Shown here one piece after another: positions 52,977 through 62,374 of a stretch of DNA of 64,000 bases (the stretch's first letter is position 1; each line of letters begins with the position of its first letter). Under the pieces are notes generated by a model. The model was not told where the DNA came from and did not search any database. It saw only the letters and a list, made by a program, of their open reading frames with translations. The translations under genes and the position numbers were made by a program. Source of the DNA: Zoogloeaceae bacterium. GTDB taxonomy: Bacteria > Pseudomonadota > Gammaproteobacteria > Burkholderiales > Rhodocyclaceae. Location: contig JACKMA010000001.1 of NCBI GenBank assembly GCA_024235635.1, positions 372,001-436,000 on the forward strand, read 5' to 3'.

Positions 52977-55096
52977 GTCTTCTCTCCAAGCACCTGGCAG
53001 CCCTCTCCGCGGCACTGCTCCTGGTCACCGCCCCGGCCACCGCCGCCGACGACGACACGGTCTCGCTGAACTTCGTCAATGCCGAGATCGAGGCGGTGAT
53101 CAAGGCGATCGGCAAGATCACCGGCCGCAACTTCCTGATCGACCCGCGGGTGCGCGGCAACCTCAACATCGTCACCAACACGCCGGTGCCGAAATCGCTG
53201 ACCTTCGACATCCTGCTGTCGGCACTGAGGCTACAGGGCTACACCGCAGTGGCGTCGGCCGGCGTCATCAAGATCGTGCCGGAGGCCGACGCCAAGCTGC
53301 ACGCGGTGCCGGTCGGCCGTGACGGTCGCGCGCTCGCCGGCGCCGGCCTGTCCACCCAGGTCTTCATCCTCAAGAACGAGTCCGCCGCACAGTTGGTGCC
53401 GGTATTGCGGCCGTTGATCTCGCCCAACAACACGGTCACCGCCTATCCGGCCAACAACGCGCTGGTGGTCACCGACTACGCCGACAATCTCGCGCGCATC
53501 GCCCGCATCATCGCCTCGGTGGACGTGCCCCAGGGCGACCTCCAGGTGATCGGCCTGAAGCACGCGGCGGCAGCCGACCTCGCCGATACGGTCTCGCGCC
53601 TGCTCAACGACACCGGCCGCGGCGGCGCCGGTCAGGTGGATGCCAGCCAGCACGTCACCGTGGTGCCGGAAGCCCACAGCAACAGCCTGCTGGTGCGGGC
53701 CGACAATCCAGCGCGGATCAGCGCGGTGCGCCAACTCGTCGCCGCCCTCGACCGGCCGGGCGCCGGCGGCAACATCCATGTCGTCTATCTCAAGAACGCC
53801 GAGGCCGAGGACGTTGCCGAGACGCTCGCGGCGGTACTCTCCGGCGCCACCACCACGGCCGCCGCGCGAACCACGACGAGTCTGGCAGCCGGCAGCCAGG
53901 ACGGCACCGCCGCCAGCACCGGCAGCGGCGCACGCAGCGCGCCGGCGACAGCCAGCGTAGGCAATGGCACGATCCAGGCCGACATCGCCAACAACGCCCT
54001 GATCATCACCGCGCCGGACGCCATCTATCGCAATCTGCGCAGCGTCATCGACCAGCTCGACCGCCGTCGCGCACAGGTCTATGTCGAGGCGCTGATCGCC
54101 GAGGTCACTGCCGAGCGCAGCGCCGAGTGGGGCCTGCAGTGGGCCGCGGGCGCCGGGGTCGGCAGCGGCCGCAGCGGCATCGGGATCATCGGCGGCACCT
54201 CGTTCACCGCCAACGGCAACAGCCTCAACGGGCTCATCGGCAATGCTGCCGCCGGCACGCCGTCGCTGCCCGGCAACGGCGTGAACATCGCCATCGGCGG
54301 CGGCAGCGTCAGCATCCCGGGCCTCGGCAGCATCCCCAACCTGGCGGTCCTGGCACGCTTCCTCGAAAGCGACACCAAGGCCAACATCCTGTCGGCGCCG
54401 AACCTGGTGATGCTCGACAACGAAGAGGCCAAGATCGTCGTCGGCCAGAACCGCCCCTTCATCACCGGCCAGTACACCAGCACCGGCGGCGGATCGTTGC
54501 CGGAAAACCCGTTCCAGACCATCGAGCGCCGCGACGTCGGCCTGACACTGCGGGTCAAGCCCCAGATCACCGAAGGCGGCGTCATCCGCATGCAGATCTA
54601 TCAGGAATCCTCGGCCCTGTTCGAAGAGACCGCCAACGGGCCGATCACCAACACCCGCTCGATGGAGTCGGTGATCCAGGTGGACGACGGCGGCATCATC
54701 GCCCTCGGCGGCCTGGTCGAGGACAGCTACGCTTCCGGCGAGGAGAAGGTGCCCTTTCTCGGCGACCTGCCGATCGCCGGCGCACTGTTCCGCTACGACA
54801 CCCGCCGGCGCACCAAGACCAACCTGGTGATCTTCCTGCGCCCGGTGATCCTGCGCGACGCCGACGGCTACGGCCGCATCACCAACGCCCGCTACGACTA
54901 CGTGATCGGCCAACAGCGCAAGCTGCGCGGCGACGACGAACTGCTGCGCGGCGAGCCCGAACCGCCGGAGCTGCCGCCGCTGGGCACGCCGGTGCCGGCG
55001 GTGCCCGTGGCCCGCGTGCCGGTCACGCCGATGGAACCGACGGCACCGGCCGCGAGCGCCGACGACCGCATCGAAACACCGTTCGTGGAGCCATGA
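52973..55096 (+). CDS. gspD: Type II secretion outer-membrane secretin GspD
   Basis: A 707-residue secretin with signal peptide (LAALSAALLLVTAPATA). The N0 domain starts VSLNFVNAEIEAVIKAIGKITG, and three N1-N3 repeats follow (VPVLRPLISPNNTVTAYPANN is typical). An unusually Thr/Ala/Gly-rich insert sits around residues 290-320. The secretin core includes VYVEALIAEVTAERSAEWG, PNLVMLDNEEAKIVVGQN and VDDGGIIALGGLVEDSYA. The tail is Pro-rich. Fifteen subunits form the outer-membrane channel. It begins in the gspC stop codon. Confidence 0.95.
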   Translation: MSLLSKHLAALSAALLLVTAPATAADDDTVSLNFVNAEIEAVIKAIGKITGRNFLIDPRVRGNLNIVTNTPVPKSLTFDILLSALRLQGYTAVASAGVIKIVPEADAKLHAVPVGRDGRALAGAGLSTQVFILKNESAAQLVPVLRPLISPNNTVTAYPANNALVVTDYADNLARIARIIASVDVPQGDLQVIGLKHAAAADLADTVSRLLNDTGRGGAGQVDASQHVTVVPEAHSNSLLVRADNPARISAVRQLVAALDRPGAGGNIHVVYLKNAEAEDVAETLAAVLSGATTTAAARTTTSLAAGSQDGTAASTGSGARSAPATASVGNGTIQADIANNALIITAPDAIYRNLRSVIDQLDRRRAQVYVEALIAEVTAERSAEWGLQWAAGAGVGSGRSGIGIIGGTSFTANGNSLNGLIGNAAAGTPSLPGNGVNIAIGGGSVSIPGLGSIPNLAVLARFLESDTKANILSAPNLVMLDNEEAKIVVGQNRPFITGQYTSTGGGSLPENPFQTIERRDVGLTLRVKPQITEGGVIRMQIYQESSALFEETANGPITNTRSMESVIQVDDGGIIALGGLVEDSYASGEEKVPFLGDLPIAGALFRYDTRRRTKTNLVIFLRPVILRDADGYGRITNARYDYVIGQQRKLRGDDELLRGEPEPPELPPLGTPVPAVPVARVPVTPMEPTAPAASADDRIETPFVEP

Positions 55097-55175
55097 GCAG
55101 GCCTGCCCGAGTGCCCGAGCGACATCCGGCGCCTGCGACCGGTAGCACGCGGCGCACCGACCGAAGGAAGATCCG

Positions 55176-56642
55176 GTGAGCACCATCACCATCCCCTATG
55201 GCTTTGCCAAGGCACACGGCGTACTGCTGGCCGGCGCCGACGACGAGTCGGCGAGCGTGATGCTGCGCGAGGACGCGAGCCTCGTCGCGCTCGCCGAACT
55301 GCGTCGCAGCCTGGGCTTGCCGCTGGCGATCGAGACGGTCAGCCGCGGTGCCTTCGAGGCACGCCTGGCGGAGGTCTACAGTCACGGCGACGGCAATGCG
55401 GCCGATGTCGTCGCCGACGTCGGCGCCGAGGTGGACCTGAGCCAGCTGATGACCGAGCTGCCGCCGGTCGAAGACCTGCTCGAAAGCCAGGACGACGCGC
55501 CGATCATCCGGATGATCAACGCACTGCTGACCCAGGCCGTGCGCGAGGGCGCATCGGATGTCCATATCGAACCGTTCGAGGCCGCGTCGTCGGTTCGTTT
55601 CCGCCGCGACGGCGTACTGCGCGAGGTGGCCCAGCCGCATCGCGCGCTGCATGCGGCGATGGCCTCCCGGATCAAGATCATGGCGAGCCTCGACATCGCC
55701 GAGAAACGCCTCCCCCAGGACGGCCGCATCGCGCTGCGGCTCGCCGGTCGCCAGGTGGACGTGCGGGTTTCGTCGCTGCCGACGGCCCACGGCGAGCGCA
55801 TCGTGCTGCGCCTGCTCGACAAGAGCGCGGCCCAGCTCGGGCTCGACCACCTCGGCATGGCCGCCGACACCCGCTCGCGCTTCGCGGCGCTGCTCGACCA
55901 ACCCCACGGCATCCTGCTGGTGACCGGTCCGACCGGGTCCGGCAAGAGCACCACGCTGTATGCCGCGCTGCAGTCGATGGACACCCGCAGCCGCAATATC
56001 GTGACGGTCGAGGATCCGGTCGAGTACGACCTGCCCGGCGTCGGTCAGACCCAGGTCAATGCGCGCATCGAATTGAACTTCGCGCGGGCGCTGCGGGCGA
56101 TCCTGCGCCAGGACCCGGACGTCATCATGATCGGCGAGATCCGCGATCTCGAAACCGCTCAGATCGCGGTCCAGGCCAGTCTCACCGGCCACCTGGTACT
56201 GGCCACGCTGCACACCAACGACGCCGCCGCCGCGGTCACCCGGCTGGTGGACATGGGCGTCGAGCCCTTCCTGCTGGCGTCCACCCTGCGCGGCGTCCTG
56301 GCCCAGCGCCTGGTGCGCCGCCTGTGTCCGGCCTGCAGCGTCGAACGCCCGGCAGCCGATGGCGAACGCGAACTGTTCGGCGCCGCCTGTCCGCCGCGAC
56401 TCAGATCGGCCGCTGCGTGCGAGGCCTGCGGCCAGACCGGCTACGCGGGTCGCACCGGAATTTACGAACTGGTGGTCGCCGACGGCGGCTTCGAGCGACT
56501 GGTGCATGACGGGGCCGACGAAGCCGGCCTGCGCCGCCATGGCCGCGCCGCCGGCGCCCGCAGCCTGCGCGAGGACGGTCTGCGGCTGTTGGCCGACGGC
56601 CTCACCTCGCCCGAGGAGCTGCTGCGGGTGACCCGCGACTGA
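55176..56642 (+). CDS. gspE: Type II secretion ATPase GspE
   Basis: A 488-residue cytoplasmic ATPase that drives pseudopilus assembly. Walker A is VTGPTGSGKSTTLY (about residue 250), the Asp box includes EDPVEYDLPGVGQTQVN, and Walker B is DPDVIMIGEIRD. The His box is in GHLVLATLHTNDAAAAVTRL. A four-cysteine zinc module follows (CPAC near 383 and CEAC near 415). It starts at GTG 55176 with AAGGAAG upstream. The gap of 79 bp from gspD has no other feature. Confidence 0.95.
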   Translation: MSTITIPYGFAKAHGVLLAGADDESASVMLREDASLVALAELRRSLGLPLAIETVSRGAFEARLAEVYSHGDGNAADVVADVGAEVDLSQLMTELPPVEDLLESQDDAPIIRMINALLTQAVREGASDVHIEPFEAASSVRFRRDGVLREVAQPHRALHAAMASRIKIMASLDIAEKRLPQDGRIALRLAGRQVDVRVSSLPTAHGERIVLRLLDKSAAQLGLDHLGMAADTRSRFAALLDQPHGILLVTGPTGSGKSTTLYAALQSMDTRSRNIVTVEDPVEYDLPGVGQTQVNARIELNFARALRAILRQDPDVIMIGEIRDLETAQIAVQASLTGHLVLATLHTNDAAAAVTRLVDMGVEPFLLASTLRGVLAQRLVRRLCPACSVERPAADGERELFGAACPPRLRSAAACEACGQTGYAGRTGIYELVVADGGFERLVHDGADEAGLRRHGRAAGARSLREDGLRLLADGLTSPEELLRVTRD

Positions 56643-56672
56643 GGCCGCCATGCAAGTGCGGACGCCGAGCCG

Positions 56673-57878
56673 ATGACCGCCTTCCGCTACCGTGCCCTCG
56701 ACGCCGACGGACAGGAATCGACCGGCGTCGTCGAAGCCGACACCTCCCGTGCCGCCCGCGGCCTGCTGCGCGAACGCGGCCTGTTTCCGCTCGACGTCGC
56801 CAGCGTCACCCAGGGCGGCGGCTCGCGCTTCGCACGTCGACGCCGGCTGTCGGATTCGGACCTGACGCTGGTGACCCGGCAGTGGTCCACACTGCTGTCC
56901 TCCGGGCTCACCGTCGAACAGGCGCTGGCTGCGCTGATCGAGCAGTCCGAAACCGAGACCCAGCGCCAGTTGCTGGCCGGCGTGCGCTCCGAGGTGCTGG
57001 CCGGCTACTCGCTGCGCGCCGCCCTCGATCGCTTTCCCCACGCCTTTCCGCCGATCTACCGGGCCTCGGTCGCCGCCGGCGAGAAGTCCGGCGAACTGCC
57101 GACGGTGATGAACCAGCTCGCGGACTACCTCGAACGCGCCAACGGGCTGCGCCAGAAGACCTTGCAGGCGCTGCTCTATCCGGCCATCGTCGCGGTCGTC
57201 GCACTGCTCGTCGTGATCGGTCTGATGACCTATGTCGTCCCGCAGGTGGTGACGGTGTTCCAGCAGGGGAAACAGGCCTTGCCGTGGCTGACGCGGGCGT
57301 TGATCGCCACCAGCGATCTGTTGCGCAACTGGGGCTGGCTGCTGCTGCTGGCCGGCGTGGCGGCTGTGATCGCGGCGCGCTTCGCGTTGCGATCGACCGC
57401 GGTCCGCCGGCAGTGGCATCGTCGCCTGCTGTCGCTGCCGGTGCTCGGGCGGCATCTGCGCACGCTCGACGCCACCCGCTTCGGCAGCACCCTGTCGATC
57501 CTGGCCGGCAGCGGCGTGCCGCTGCTCTCCGCGCTCGATGCCGGCCGGCAGGTGATCTCGCTGCTGCCGCTCGGCGACGCGGTGGCGGTCGCCGCCGACC
57601 GCGTGCGTGAGGGCCAGGCGCTGTCCCGGGCGCTCGGCGCCTCGCGTCAGTTCCCGCCGCTGATGGTGCACATGATTGCCAACGGCGAGGCCACCGGCCG
57701 TCTCGGCGAGATGCTCGACCGGGCAGCCCGGCTGCAGCAGCAGGAGCTGGAGAATCGCACCGCGGCGCTGACCGCGCTGCTCGAACCCCTGCTGTTGCTG
57801 CTGATGGGCGGCATGGTGCTGCTGATCGTGCTCGCGGTGATGCAGCCGATCATCGAGATCAACACATTACTGAAATGA
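56673..57878 (+). CDS. gspF: Type II secretion inner-membrane platform protein GspF
   Basis: A 401-residue polytopic protein with two T2SF repeats. It starts FRYRALDADGQESTGVVEADT. Cytoplasmic repeats (LLSSGLTVEQALAALIEQSE and LAGSGVPLLSALDAG) alternate with three membrane helices near residues 170-190, 220-240 and 375-395. It is the core of the platform on which GspE acts. It lies 30 bp after gspE. Its stop overlaps the gspG start (ATGA). Confidence 0.95.
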   Translation: MTAFRYRALDADGQESTGVVEADTSRAARGLLRERGLFPLDVASVTQGGGSRFARRRRLSDSDLTLVTRQWSTLLSSGLTVEQALAALIEQSETETQRQLLAGVRSEVLAGYSLRAALDRFPHAFPPIYRASVAAGEKSGELPTVMNQLADYLERANGLRQKTLQALLYPAIVAVVALLVVIGLMTYVVPQVVTVFQQGKQALPWLTRALIATSDLLRNWGWLLLLAGVAAVIAARFALRSTAVRRQWHRRLLSLPVLGRHLRTLDATRFGSTLSILAGSGVPLLSALDAGRQVISLLPLGDAVAVAADRVREGQALSRALGASRQFPPLMVHMIANGEATGRLGEMLDRAARLQQQELENRTAALTALLEPLLLLLMGGMVLLIVLAVMQPIIEINTLLK

Positions 57879-58333
57879 AGAGGTCCATGATGTCTGCGAC
57901 TCCCCGCCCACCATGCCGCCGCCCCGAATTCGGCTTCACGCTGATCGAGGTGATGGTGGTGATTGTCATCCTCGGCGTGCTGGCGGCCCTGATCGTGCCG
58001 AGGGTGCTCGGCCGGCCGGACGAGGCCCGCATCGTCGCGGCGAAGCAGGACATTGCCTCGATCATGCAGGCGCTGAAGCTCTACAAGCTCGACAACCGAC
58101 GCTATCCGAGCACCGAGCAAGGGCTCAAGGCGCTGGTCGAACGGCCGTCGATCGCACCCCAGCCCGATAACTGGAAGTCCTACCTCGAGAAGCTGCCGAA
58201 CGACCCCTGGGGTTCGCCCTACCAGTTCCTGAGCCCGGGCCTGAAAGGGGACGTCGACGTGTTGAGCTTCGGCGCCGACGGACGTGCCGGTGGTGAAGGC
58301 ATCGACGCCGACATCGGTTCGTGGGACCTCTAG
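57875..58333 (+). CDS. gspG: Type II secretion major pseudopilin GspG
   Basis: A 152-residue prepilin with cleavage motif FG/FTLIEVMVVIVILGVLA, including Glu5. It continues with the major-pseudopilin pattern RYPSTEQGLKALVERP, then LPNDPWGSPYQFLSPG and FGADGRAGGEGIDADIG, the calcium-binding end. The start at 57875 overlaps gspF; ATG 57887 or 57890, after GAGGTCC, would shorten the leader by four or five residues. It should form the pseudopilus shaft. Confidence 0.95.
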   Translation: MKRSMMSATPRPPCRRPEFGFTLIEVMVVIVILGVLAALIVPRVLGRPDEARIVAAKQDIASIMQALKLYKLDNRRYPSTEQGLKALVERPSIAPQPDNWKSYLEKLPNDPWGSPYQFLSPGLKGDVDVLSFGADGRAGGEGIDADIGSWDL

Positions 58334-58351
58334 CGGCCGTTGCGGCAGCCG

Positions 58352-58837
58352 ATGAATCCGAAGCGCGCGCGCGGCTTCACGCTGATCGAGGTGATGGTGG
58401 TGCTGGTCATCGTCGGTCTGGTGGCGACCGGCATCGGCGTCAGCCTCGCCGCGCTGGCGGGGCGTGAGGCGGACCGTGCCGTCGAACGATTGCGCCTGGT
58501 GCTCGAGGCGACGGCCGAGCGCGCGGCGGTGCGTGGCCAGCCGATCGCAGTCGACTTCCTGGCCGACGGCTATCGCTTCTCGGCCTTCGACACCGACGGC
58601 AACTGGCGCGCCCTGGTCGATCCACCCTTGTTCGCCGAACGGGTGCTGCCTGCCGACGTGCGACGCCGGCAATTGCGAATCGAAGGGCGGGACGCATCCG
58701 ACGCACCGCGCCTGGTGTTCGCCAGCGCCGCCCCCGAGTTCGAGCTCGTCCTCGACACGCCGGATGGGCCGGTCTGGCTGGTCGGTCGCGCCACCGGCGC
58801 CGTCGACCGGCGTCCCGAGCGCGAGGCGGCGCCATGA
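58352..58837 (+). CDS. gspH: Type II secretion minor pseudopilin GspH
   Basis: A 161-residue prepilin with leader MNPKRARG and cleavage before FTLIEVMVVLVIVGLVATG. The body matches GspH in length and in AVDFLADGYRFSAFDTDG. ATG 58352 is used; a TTG 12 bases upstream is in frame. Its stop overlaps gspI by ATGA. It is one of the tip or near-tip pseudopilins. Confidence 0.9.
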   Translation: MNPKRARGFTLIEVMVVLVIVGLVATGIGVSLAALAGREADRAVERLRLVLEATAERAAVRGQPIAVDFLADGYRFSAFDTDGNWRALVDPPLFAERVLPADVRRRQLRIEGRDASDAPRLVFASAAPEFELVLDTPDGPVWLVGRATGAVDRRPEREAAP

Positions 58838-59208
58838 TGCGGCGTCCCGAGGCTGGCTTCACCCTGCTCGAGACCCTGGTGGCGCTGGCGATACTGGCGA
58901 TCGCCCTGTCGGCTGCCTACCGCGCGGTGGGTGCGACCACGCTGTCGGCCGCCGGCCTCCGCGACCGTACCCTGGCCGACTGGGTCGCCCAGAACCGCCT
59001 CGCCGAGATTCGTGCCGATGGACGCTTCCCGTCCCTTGGACAGGAGCGCGGGACGAGCCGCCAGGCGGGCGTCGACTTCGTCTGGCGGCAGGAAGTCCGC
59101 ACCACGCCGAATCCGTTGTTCCGTCAGGTCGACGTCACCGTTTTCGACGACGGCGGCGAGCACGCGCTGGCACGGCTGTCGGGTTTCGCCGTGAGGCCGC
59201 TGCGATGA
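58834..59208 (+). CDS. gspI: Type II secretion minor pseudopilin GspI
   Basis: A 124-residue prepilin with leader MMRRPEAG and cleavage before FTLLETLVALAILAIALSA, keeping Glu5. The body has WVAQNRLAEIRAD, the usual GspI motif. It is thought to start tip-complex assembly with GspJ and GspK. It overlaps gspH at its start and gspJ at its end (ATGA at 59205). Confidence 0.92.
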   Translation: MMRRPEAGFTLLETLVALAILAIALSAAYRAVGATTLSAAGLRDRTLADWVAQNRLAEIRADGRFPSLGQERGTSRQAGVDFVWRQEVRTTPNPLFRQVDVTVFDDGGEHALARLSGFAVRPLR

Positions 59209-59771
59209 CCCGGTCGCACGGGCTGACCCTGATCGAATTGATGGTCGCGCTGGCGGTGTTCGCGGTGCTCGGCCTGCTGTCCTATCGTGCCCTCGCCCAG
59301 ATCGGCGAGCATCGCCAGCGCATCGGCGTGGAACTGGCTCGCTGGCGCGAGATCGGGCGTGGCATGCTGCGCATCGAGACCGACCTGCTGCAGGTCGTCA
59401 CGCCGGTGGCGCAGCCCGAGACGGACCCGCCGCCCGCGCTCGAACTGCACCACCTGCCTGATCTCGGCCTCGAACTGCGCCTGCTGGTGGCCGACGGCAC
59501 CCGCGGCAAGGTCGCCCGCGTGGCCTACCGCTTCGACCACGGTCGGCTCGAATGGGTGCGCTGGCCCGGTCGCCTGGCCCAGGGCAACCCGGCCATCGAC
59601 CCGCTGATCGACCAGCTCGCCGCTGTGCGTTGGCGCTTTCTCTTCAACGGCCGCAAGCTCGACGCGTGGCCGCCGGACAATGCCCAGACCACCCTGCTGC
59701 CGCAGGCGGTCGAACTCGAACTGGAACTGGCCGATGCCGGCACCGTCACCCGACTTATACCAATGCGCTGA
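59205..59771 (+). CDS. gspJ: Type II secretion minor pseudopilin GspJ
   Basis: A 188-residue prepilin with a short leader MTRSHG and cleavage before LTLIELMVALAVFAVLGLL. The body includes RIETDLLQVVTPV and VRWRFLFNGRKLDAWPP, as in GspJ. It forms the tip heterotrimer with GspI and GspK. It overlaps gspI by four bases and gspK by 38 bases. Confidence 0.92.
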   Translation: MTRSHGLTLIELMVALAVFAVLGLLSYRALAQIGEHRQRIGVELARWREIGRGMLRIETDLLQVVTPVAQPETDPPPALELHHLPDLGLELRLLVADGTRGKVARVAYRFDHGRLEWVRWPGRLAQGNPAIDPLIDQLAAVRWRFLFNGRKLDAWPPDNAQTTLLPQAVELELELADAGTVTRLIPMR

Positions 59772-60684
59772 ACGCGGCGCCGCGGTGATCACCGCACTGC
59801 TGACCGTGGCACTGGTGGCCGGCCTTGCGAGCGCGCTGGTGGCCGACTATGGCGCCGGCCTCGAGAACCTCGCCGGTCGCCGCGACCAGGCGCAGGCGCG
59901 CTGGCTCGCGCGCGGCGCGGTGGACTGGGGGCGCAACGTGCTGGCCGACGACCGCAGGCGTACCCGGGTCGATCACCTCGGCGAGCCGTGGGCGATCCGG
60001 GTGCCGCCGATGACGGTCGACGAAGGCGAGGTCAGCGGTGAACTGAAGGACCTGTCGGGATTGTTCAATCTGAACAACCTGGCGCCCGCCGGCGACGCCA
60101 GCGAAGCCCATGCCGAAGCCTTCGTGCGACTGGCCGGCGCGGTCGGCATCGATGGCGTCGAGGCGGACGAGATCGCGCGCCGGATCACCGACTGGATCGA
60201 CAGCGACGGGCTGTCGAGCCTGACCGGCGGCGACGAGGCCGGCGAGTTTCGCGCGCTCGGCGCGCAGCAGGCCCCACCCGACGGACCGCTCGCGCACCTC
60301 GACGAAGTCGATGCGATTGCCGGCATCCGCCCCGAGGCGCTGGCTCGCCTGCGGCCCTTCCTGGTCGCGCTGCCGGCACCGAGCCAGATCAATGCCAACA
60401 CTGCCGGCGCCGAAGTGCTGCACGCGATCATCCCCGAGCTGCCGCTCGATGCCGCCCGAATCCTCGTCGCCGAGCGCGAACGGGCCTGGTTCAAGGATCT
60501 GCCGGACATCAATGCCCGCCTGCCGCAGGGCAGCGGTCCGGTGATCGCCGACCAGACCGCGGTCGTCAGCGACTACATCCTGGCGACCGGGCGTGCACGC
60601 TACGGGCTGTCGGTGGTAAGAATGGAGGTGCTCTTGCATCGTCATCAAAACTGGCCGGACATCGTCTGGCAACGAATCCTATGA
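59734..60684 (+). CDS. gspK: Type II secretion minor pseudopilin GspK
   Basis: A 316-residue large pseudopilin that caps the tip. Mature protein should start after ERG at AAVITALLTVALVAGLASALV; as in other GspK proteins there is no Glu5. The body has ARGAVDWGRNVLADD, GELKDLSGLFNLNNL, RITDWIDSDG and QINANTAGAEVL. The only standard start that keeps the leader is ATG 59734, giving a 15-residue leader (MPAPSPDLYQCAERG) and a 38-bp overlap with gspJ. GTG 59785 would remove the cleavage site. The overlap is longer than at the other junctions of this operon. Confidence 0.88.
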   Translation: MPAPSPDLYQCAERGAAVITALLTVALVAGLASALVADYGAGLENLAGRRDQAQARWLARGAVDWGRNVLADDRRRTRVDHLGEPWAIRVPPMTVDEGEVSGELKDLSGLFNLNNLAPAGDASEAHAEAFVRLAGAVGIDGVEADEIARRITDWIDSDGLSSLTGGDEAGEFRALGAQQAPPDGPLAHLDEVDAIAGIRPEALARLRPFLVALPAPSQINANTAGAEVLHAIIPELPLDAARILVAERERAWFKDLPDINARLPQGSGPVIADQTAVVSDYILATGRARYGLSVVRMEVLLHRHQNWPDIVWQRIL

Positions 60685-61889
60685 GCAGCCGACTGATCGT
60701 CCTCGTCGATGAACATTGGCCGGCCCGACCGTCTGCGCCGTGGGCGCTGGTCGGCGACGACGGCCGGCTGCAGGCGGAAGGCAGCTCGGAGCCCCGCCAC
60801 TGGCCGCCCGCCGACGACTGCGTGGTCGTGCTCGCAGGCAGCCAATGCACCTGGCACGAGACGCGCTTGCCACGTGGCGCCCGGCGCGAGGAGGCACGCC
60901 TGCTCGCCTATGCGCTCGAGGACCGACTGTTGAACGATCCCGACAGCCAGCACCTGACGGTGGTCGGTCGGGAGGTCGAAGACGGCGGCGTGACGCTCGG
61001 CGTGCTGGTCGTCGCGCGCGAGCGACTGCGCGCAGTGTGCGCGCAGCTTGCCGCGATCGGCCGACCGCCGGTGGCCGCCCATGCCGAGCTCCAATGCGCA
61101 CCGGGCGGCGACGCGGCCTGGCATCTCGCGATCGCCGGACACGGCCTGGTGCTGCGGCCCGGCACGGCGCCGGCGATTGCACTCGATCCGCCGCTGGCAG
61201 CCGCCCTGCCGCTGCTGAGCCACGCCCTCGACCGCGCGCGCGCGGCCAACGCCCTGCCGGCATCGATCGCGGTCCATGCCGCGCCGGGCGTCGATGGCGA
61301 GATGCCGTCCGCGGCCGCCGACCTCGGCTGCCGCTTCGAGGGCGCCGCGGCCTACCTGTGGTGGCAGGCTTGCCCGGCCGCAACCAACCTGCTGCAAGGG
61401 CAATTCGCGCCAAGCCACAAGCGCGCCGGCTGGGCCGGGCGTCTGCGGGGACCGATGCGGCTGGTGGCCGCGAGCGGGGCGATCCTGCTGCTGGCCAGCG
61501 TCGGTGAGGTCCTGTGGCAGCGGCAGCGCCTGGACGACCTCGAGCTGCGCATGCAGCGCCTGTTCGAGACCGCCCTGCCCAATACGCCGGCGATCGCACC
61601 CGCCGCACAGCTCCAGCGACGGCTCGATGAGGTTCGCATGCACCGTGGGCAACTGCGCGAGGACGATCTGCTGGCCCTGCTCGCCGCCTATGCCCAGGCA
61701 CGCGGCGTGGCGACCCGCGATTCCGTCGGCGCGCTCGATTACCGCGACGGCCATCTCACGCTCGCGCTGCCCGCGCTCGCCACCGCCGAGCGCGACCGGC
61801 TCGGCGCGCGGCTGGCGGCCCTCGGCTACGACGCCGAAGCCGGCCGCTCCGACGCAGAGATGGTGATCCGTGCGCAGGTGGTGCGATGA
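60681..61889 (+). CDS. gspL: Type II secretion inner-membrane protein GspL
   Basis: A 402-residue protein with an actin-like cytoplasmic domain (residues about 1-240; VVVLAGSQCTWHETRLP, LLAYALEDRLLNDPD). One membrane helix follows near 260-280 (LVAASGAILLLASVGEVLW), then a ferredoxin-like periplasmic domain. It recruits GspE to the platform through its cytoplasmic domain and pairs with GspM. It overlaps gspK and gspM by ATGA. Confidence 0.9.
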   Translation: MSSRLIVLVDEHWPARPSAPWALVGDDGRLQAEGSSEPRHWPPADDCVVVLAGSQCTWHETRLPRGARREEARLLAYALEDRLLNDPDSQHLTVVGREVEDGGVTLGVLVVARERLRAVCAQLAAIGRPPVAAHAELQCAPGGDAAWHLAIAGHGLVLRPGTAPAIALDPPLAAALPLLSHALDRARAANALPASIAVHAAPGVDGEMPSAAADLGCRFEGAAAYLWWQACPAATNLLQGQFAPSHKRAGWAGRLRGPMRLVAASGAILLLASVGEVLWQRQRLDDLELRMQRLFETALPNTPAIAPAAQLQRRLDEVRMHRGQLREDDLLALLAAYAQARGVATRDSVGALDYRDGHLTLALPALATAERDRLGARLAALGYDAEAGRSDAEMVIRAQVVR

Positions 61890-62374
61890 CGCCGGCGAGC
61901 CCGTTGCGCAGCCGATGGCTGGGCGCCAGCAACCGCGAGCGACGCTTGCTGAAGTTGGCCACGGCGGTGCTTGCGGTCGCGGGCCTGATCAGCGTGTCCG
62001 AGTGGGTGTGGCGCGAGCGGCAACGTCTGACGACGGCGGTTTCGGCCGCCGAGGCCAGATTGGCGCGCATGCAGGATCAGGCCGACGCACTCGCGAGCCT
62101 GTCGCGGGCGGCCCCGGCTGCCTCTGCACCGGTCACCGTCCGCGCCGCAGCCGCGCGCGCGGCTGCCGCCGCCCGTGGCCTCGACATCACACTCGAGGAG
62201 CAAGGCGACGGCGTCGCGGTGTCCGGCCGGGGACCCGCGGCCGGCGTGATCGAGTGGCTGGCGGCGATGCAGGCCGACGAGGGACTGCGACCGCTTGAAC
62301 TCGAACTGACGCCGTCGCCCGACGCGCTCGGGATCAACGGTCGCCTGATGGCGGTCGGCGGCGACGGCGGATGA
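61886..62374 (+). CDS. gspM: Type II secretion inner-membrane protein GspM
   Basis: A 162-residue bitopic protein. A short basic cytoplasmic start (RSRWLGASNRERRLLK) is followed by one membrane helix (ATAVLAVAGLISVSEWVW), a coiled coil and a small ferredoxin-like periplasmic domain (GVIEWLAAMQADEGLRPLELEL). It stabilises GspL. Identity is based on this architecture and the position between gspL and gspN. Confidence 0.88.
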   Translation: MTPASPLRSRWLGASNRERRLLKLATAVLAVAGLISVSEWVWRERQRLTTAVSAAEARLARMQDQADALASLSRAAPAASAPVTVRAAAARAAAAARGLDITLEEQGDGVAVSGRGPAAGVIEWLAAMQADEGLRPLELELTPSPDALGINGRLMAVGGDGG

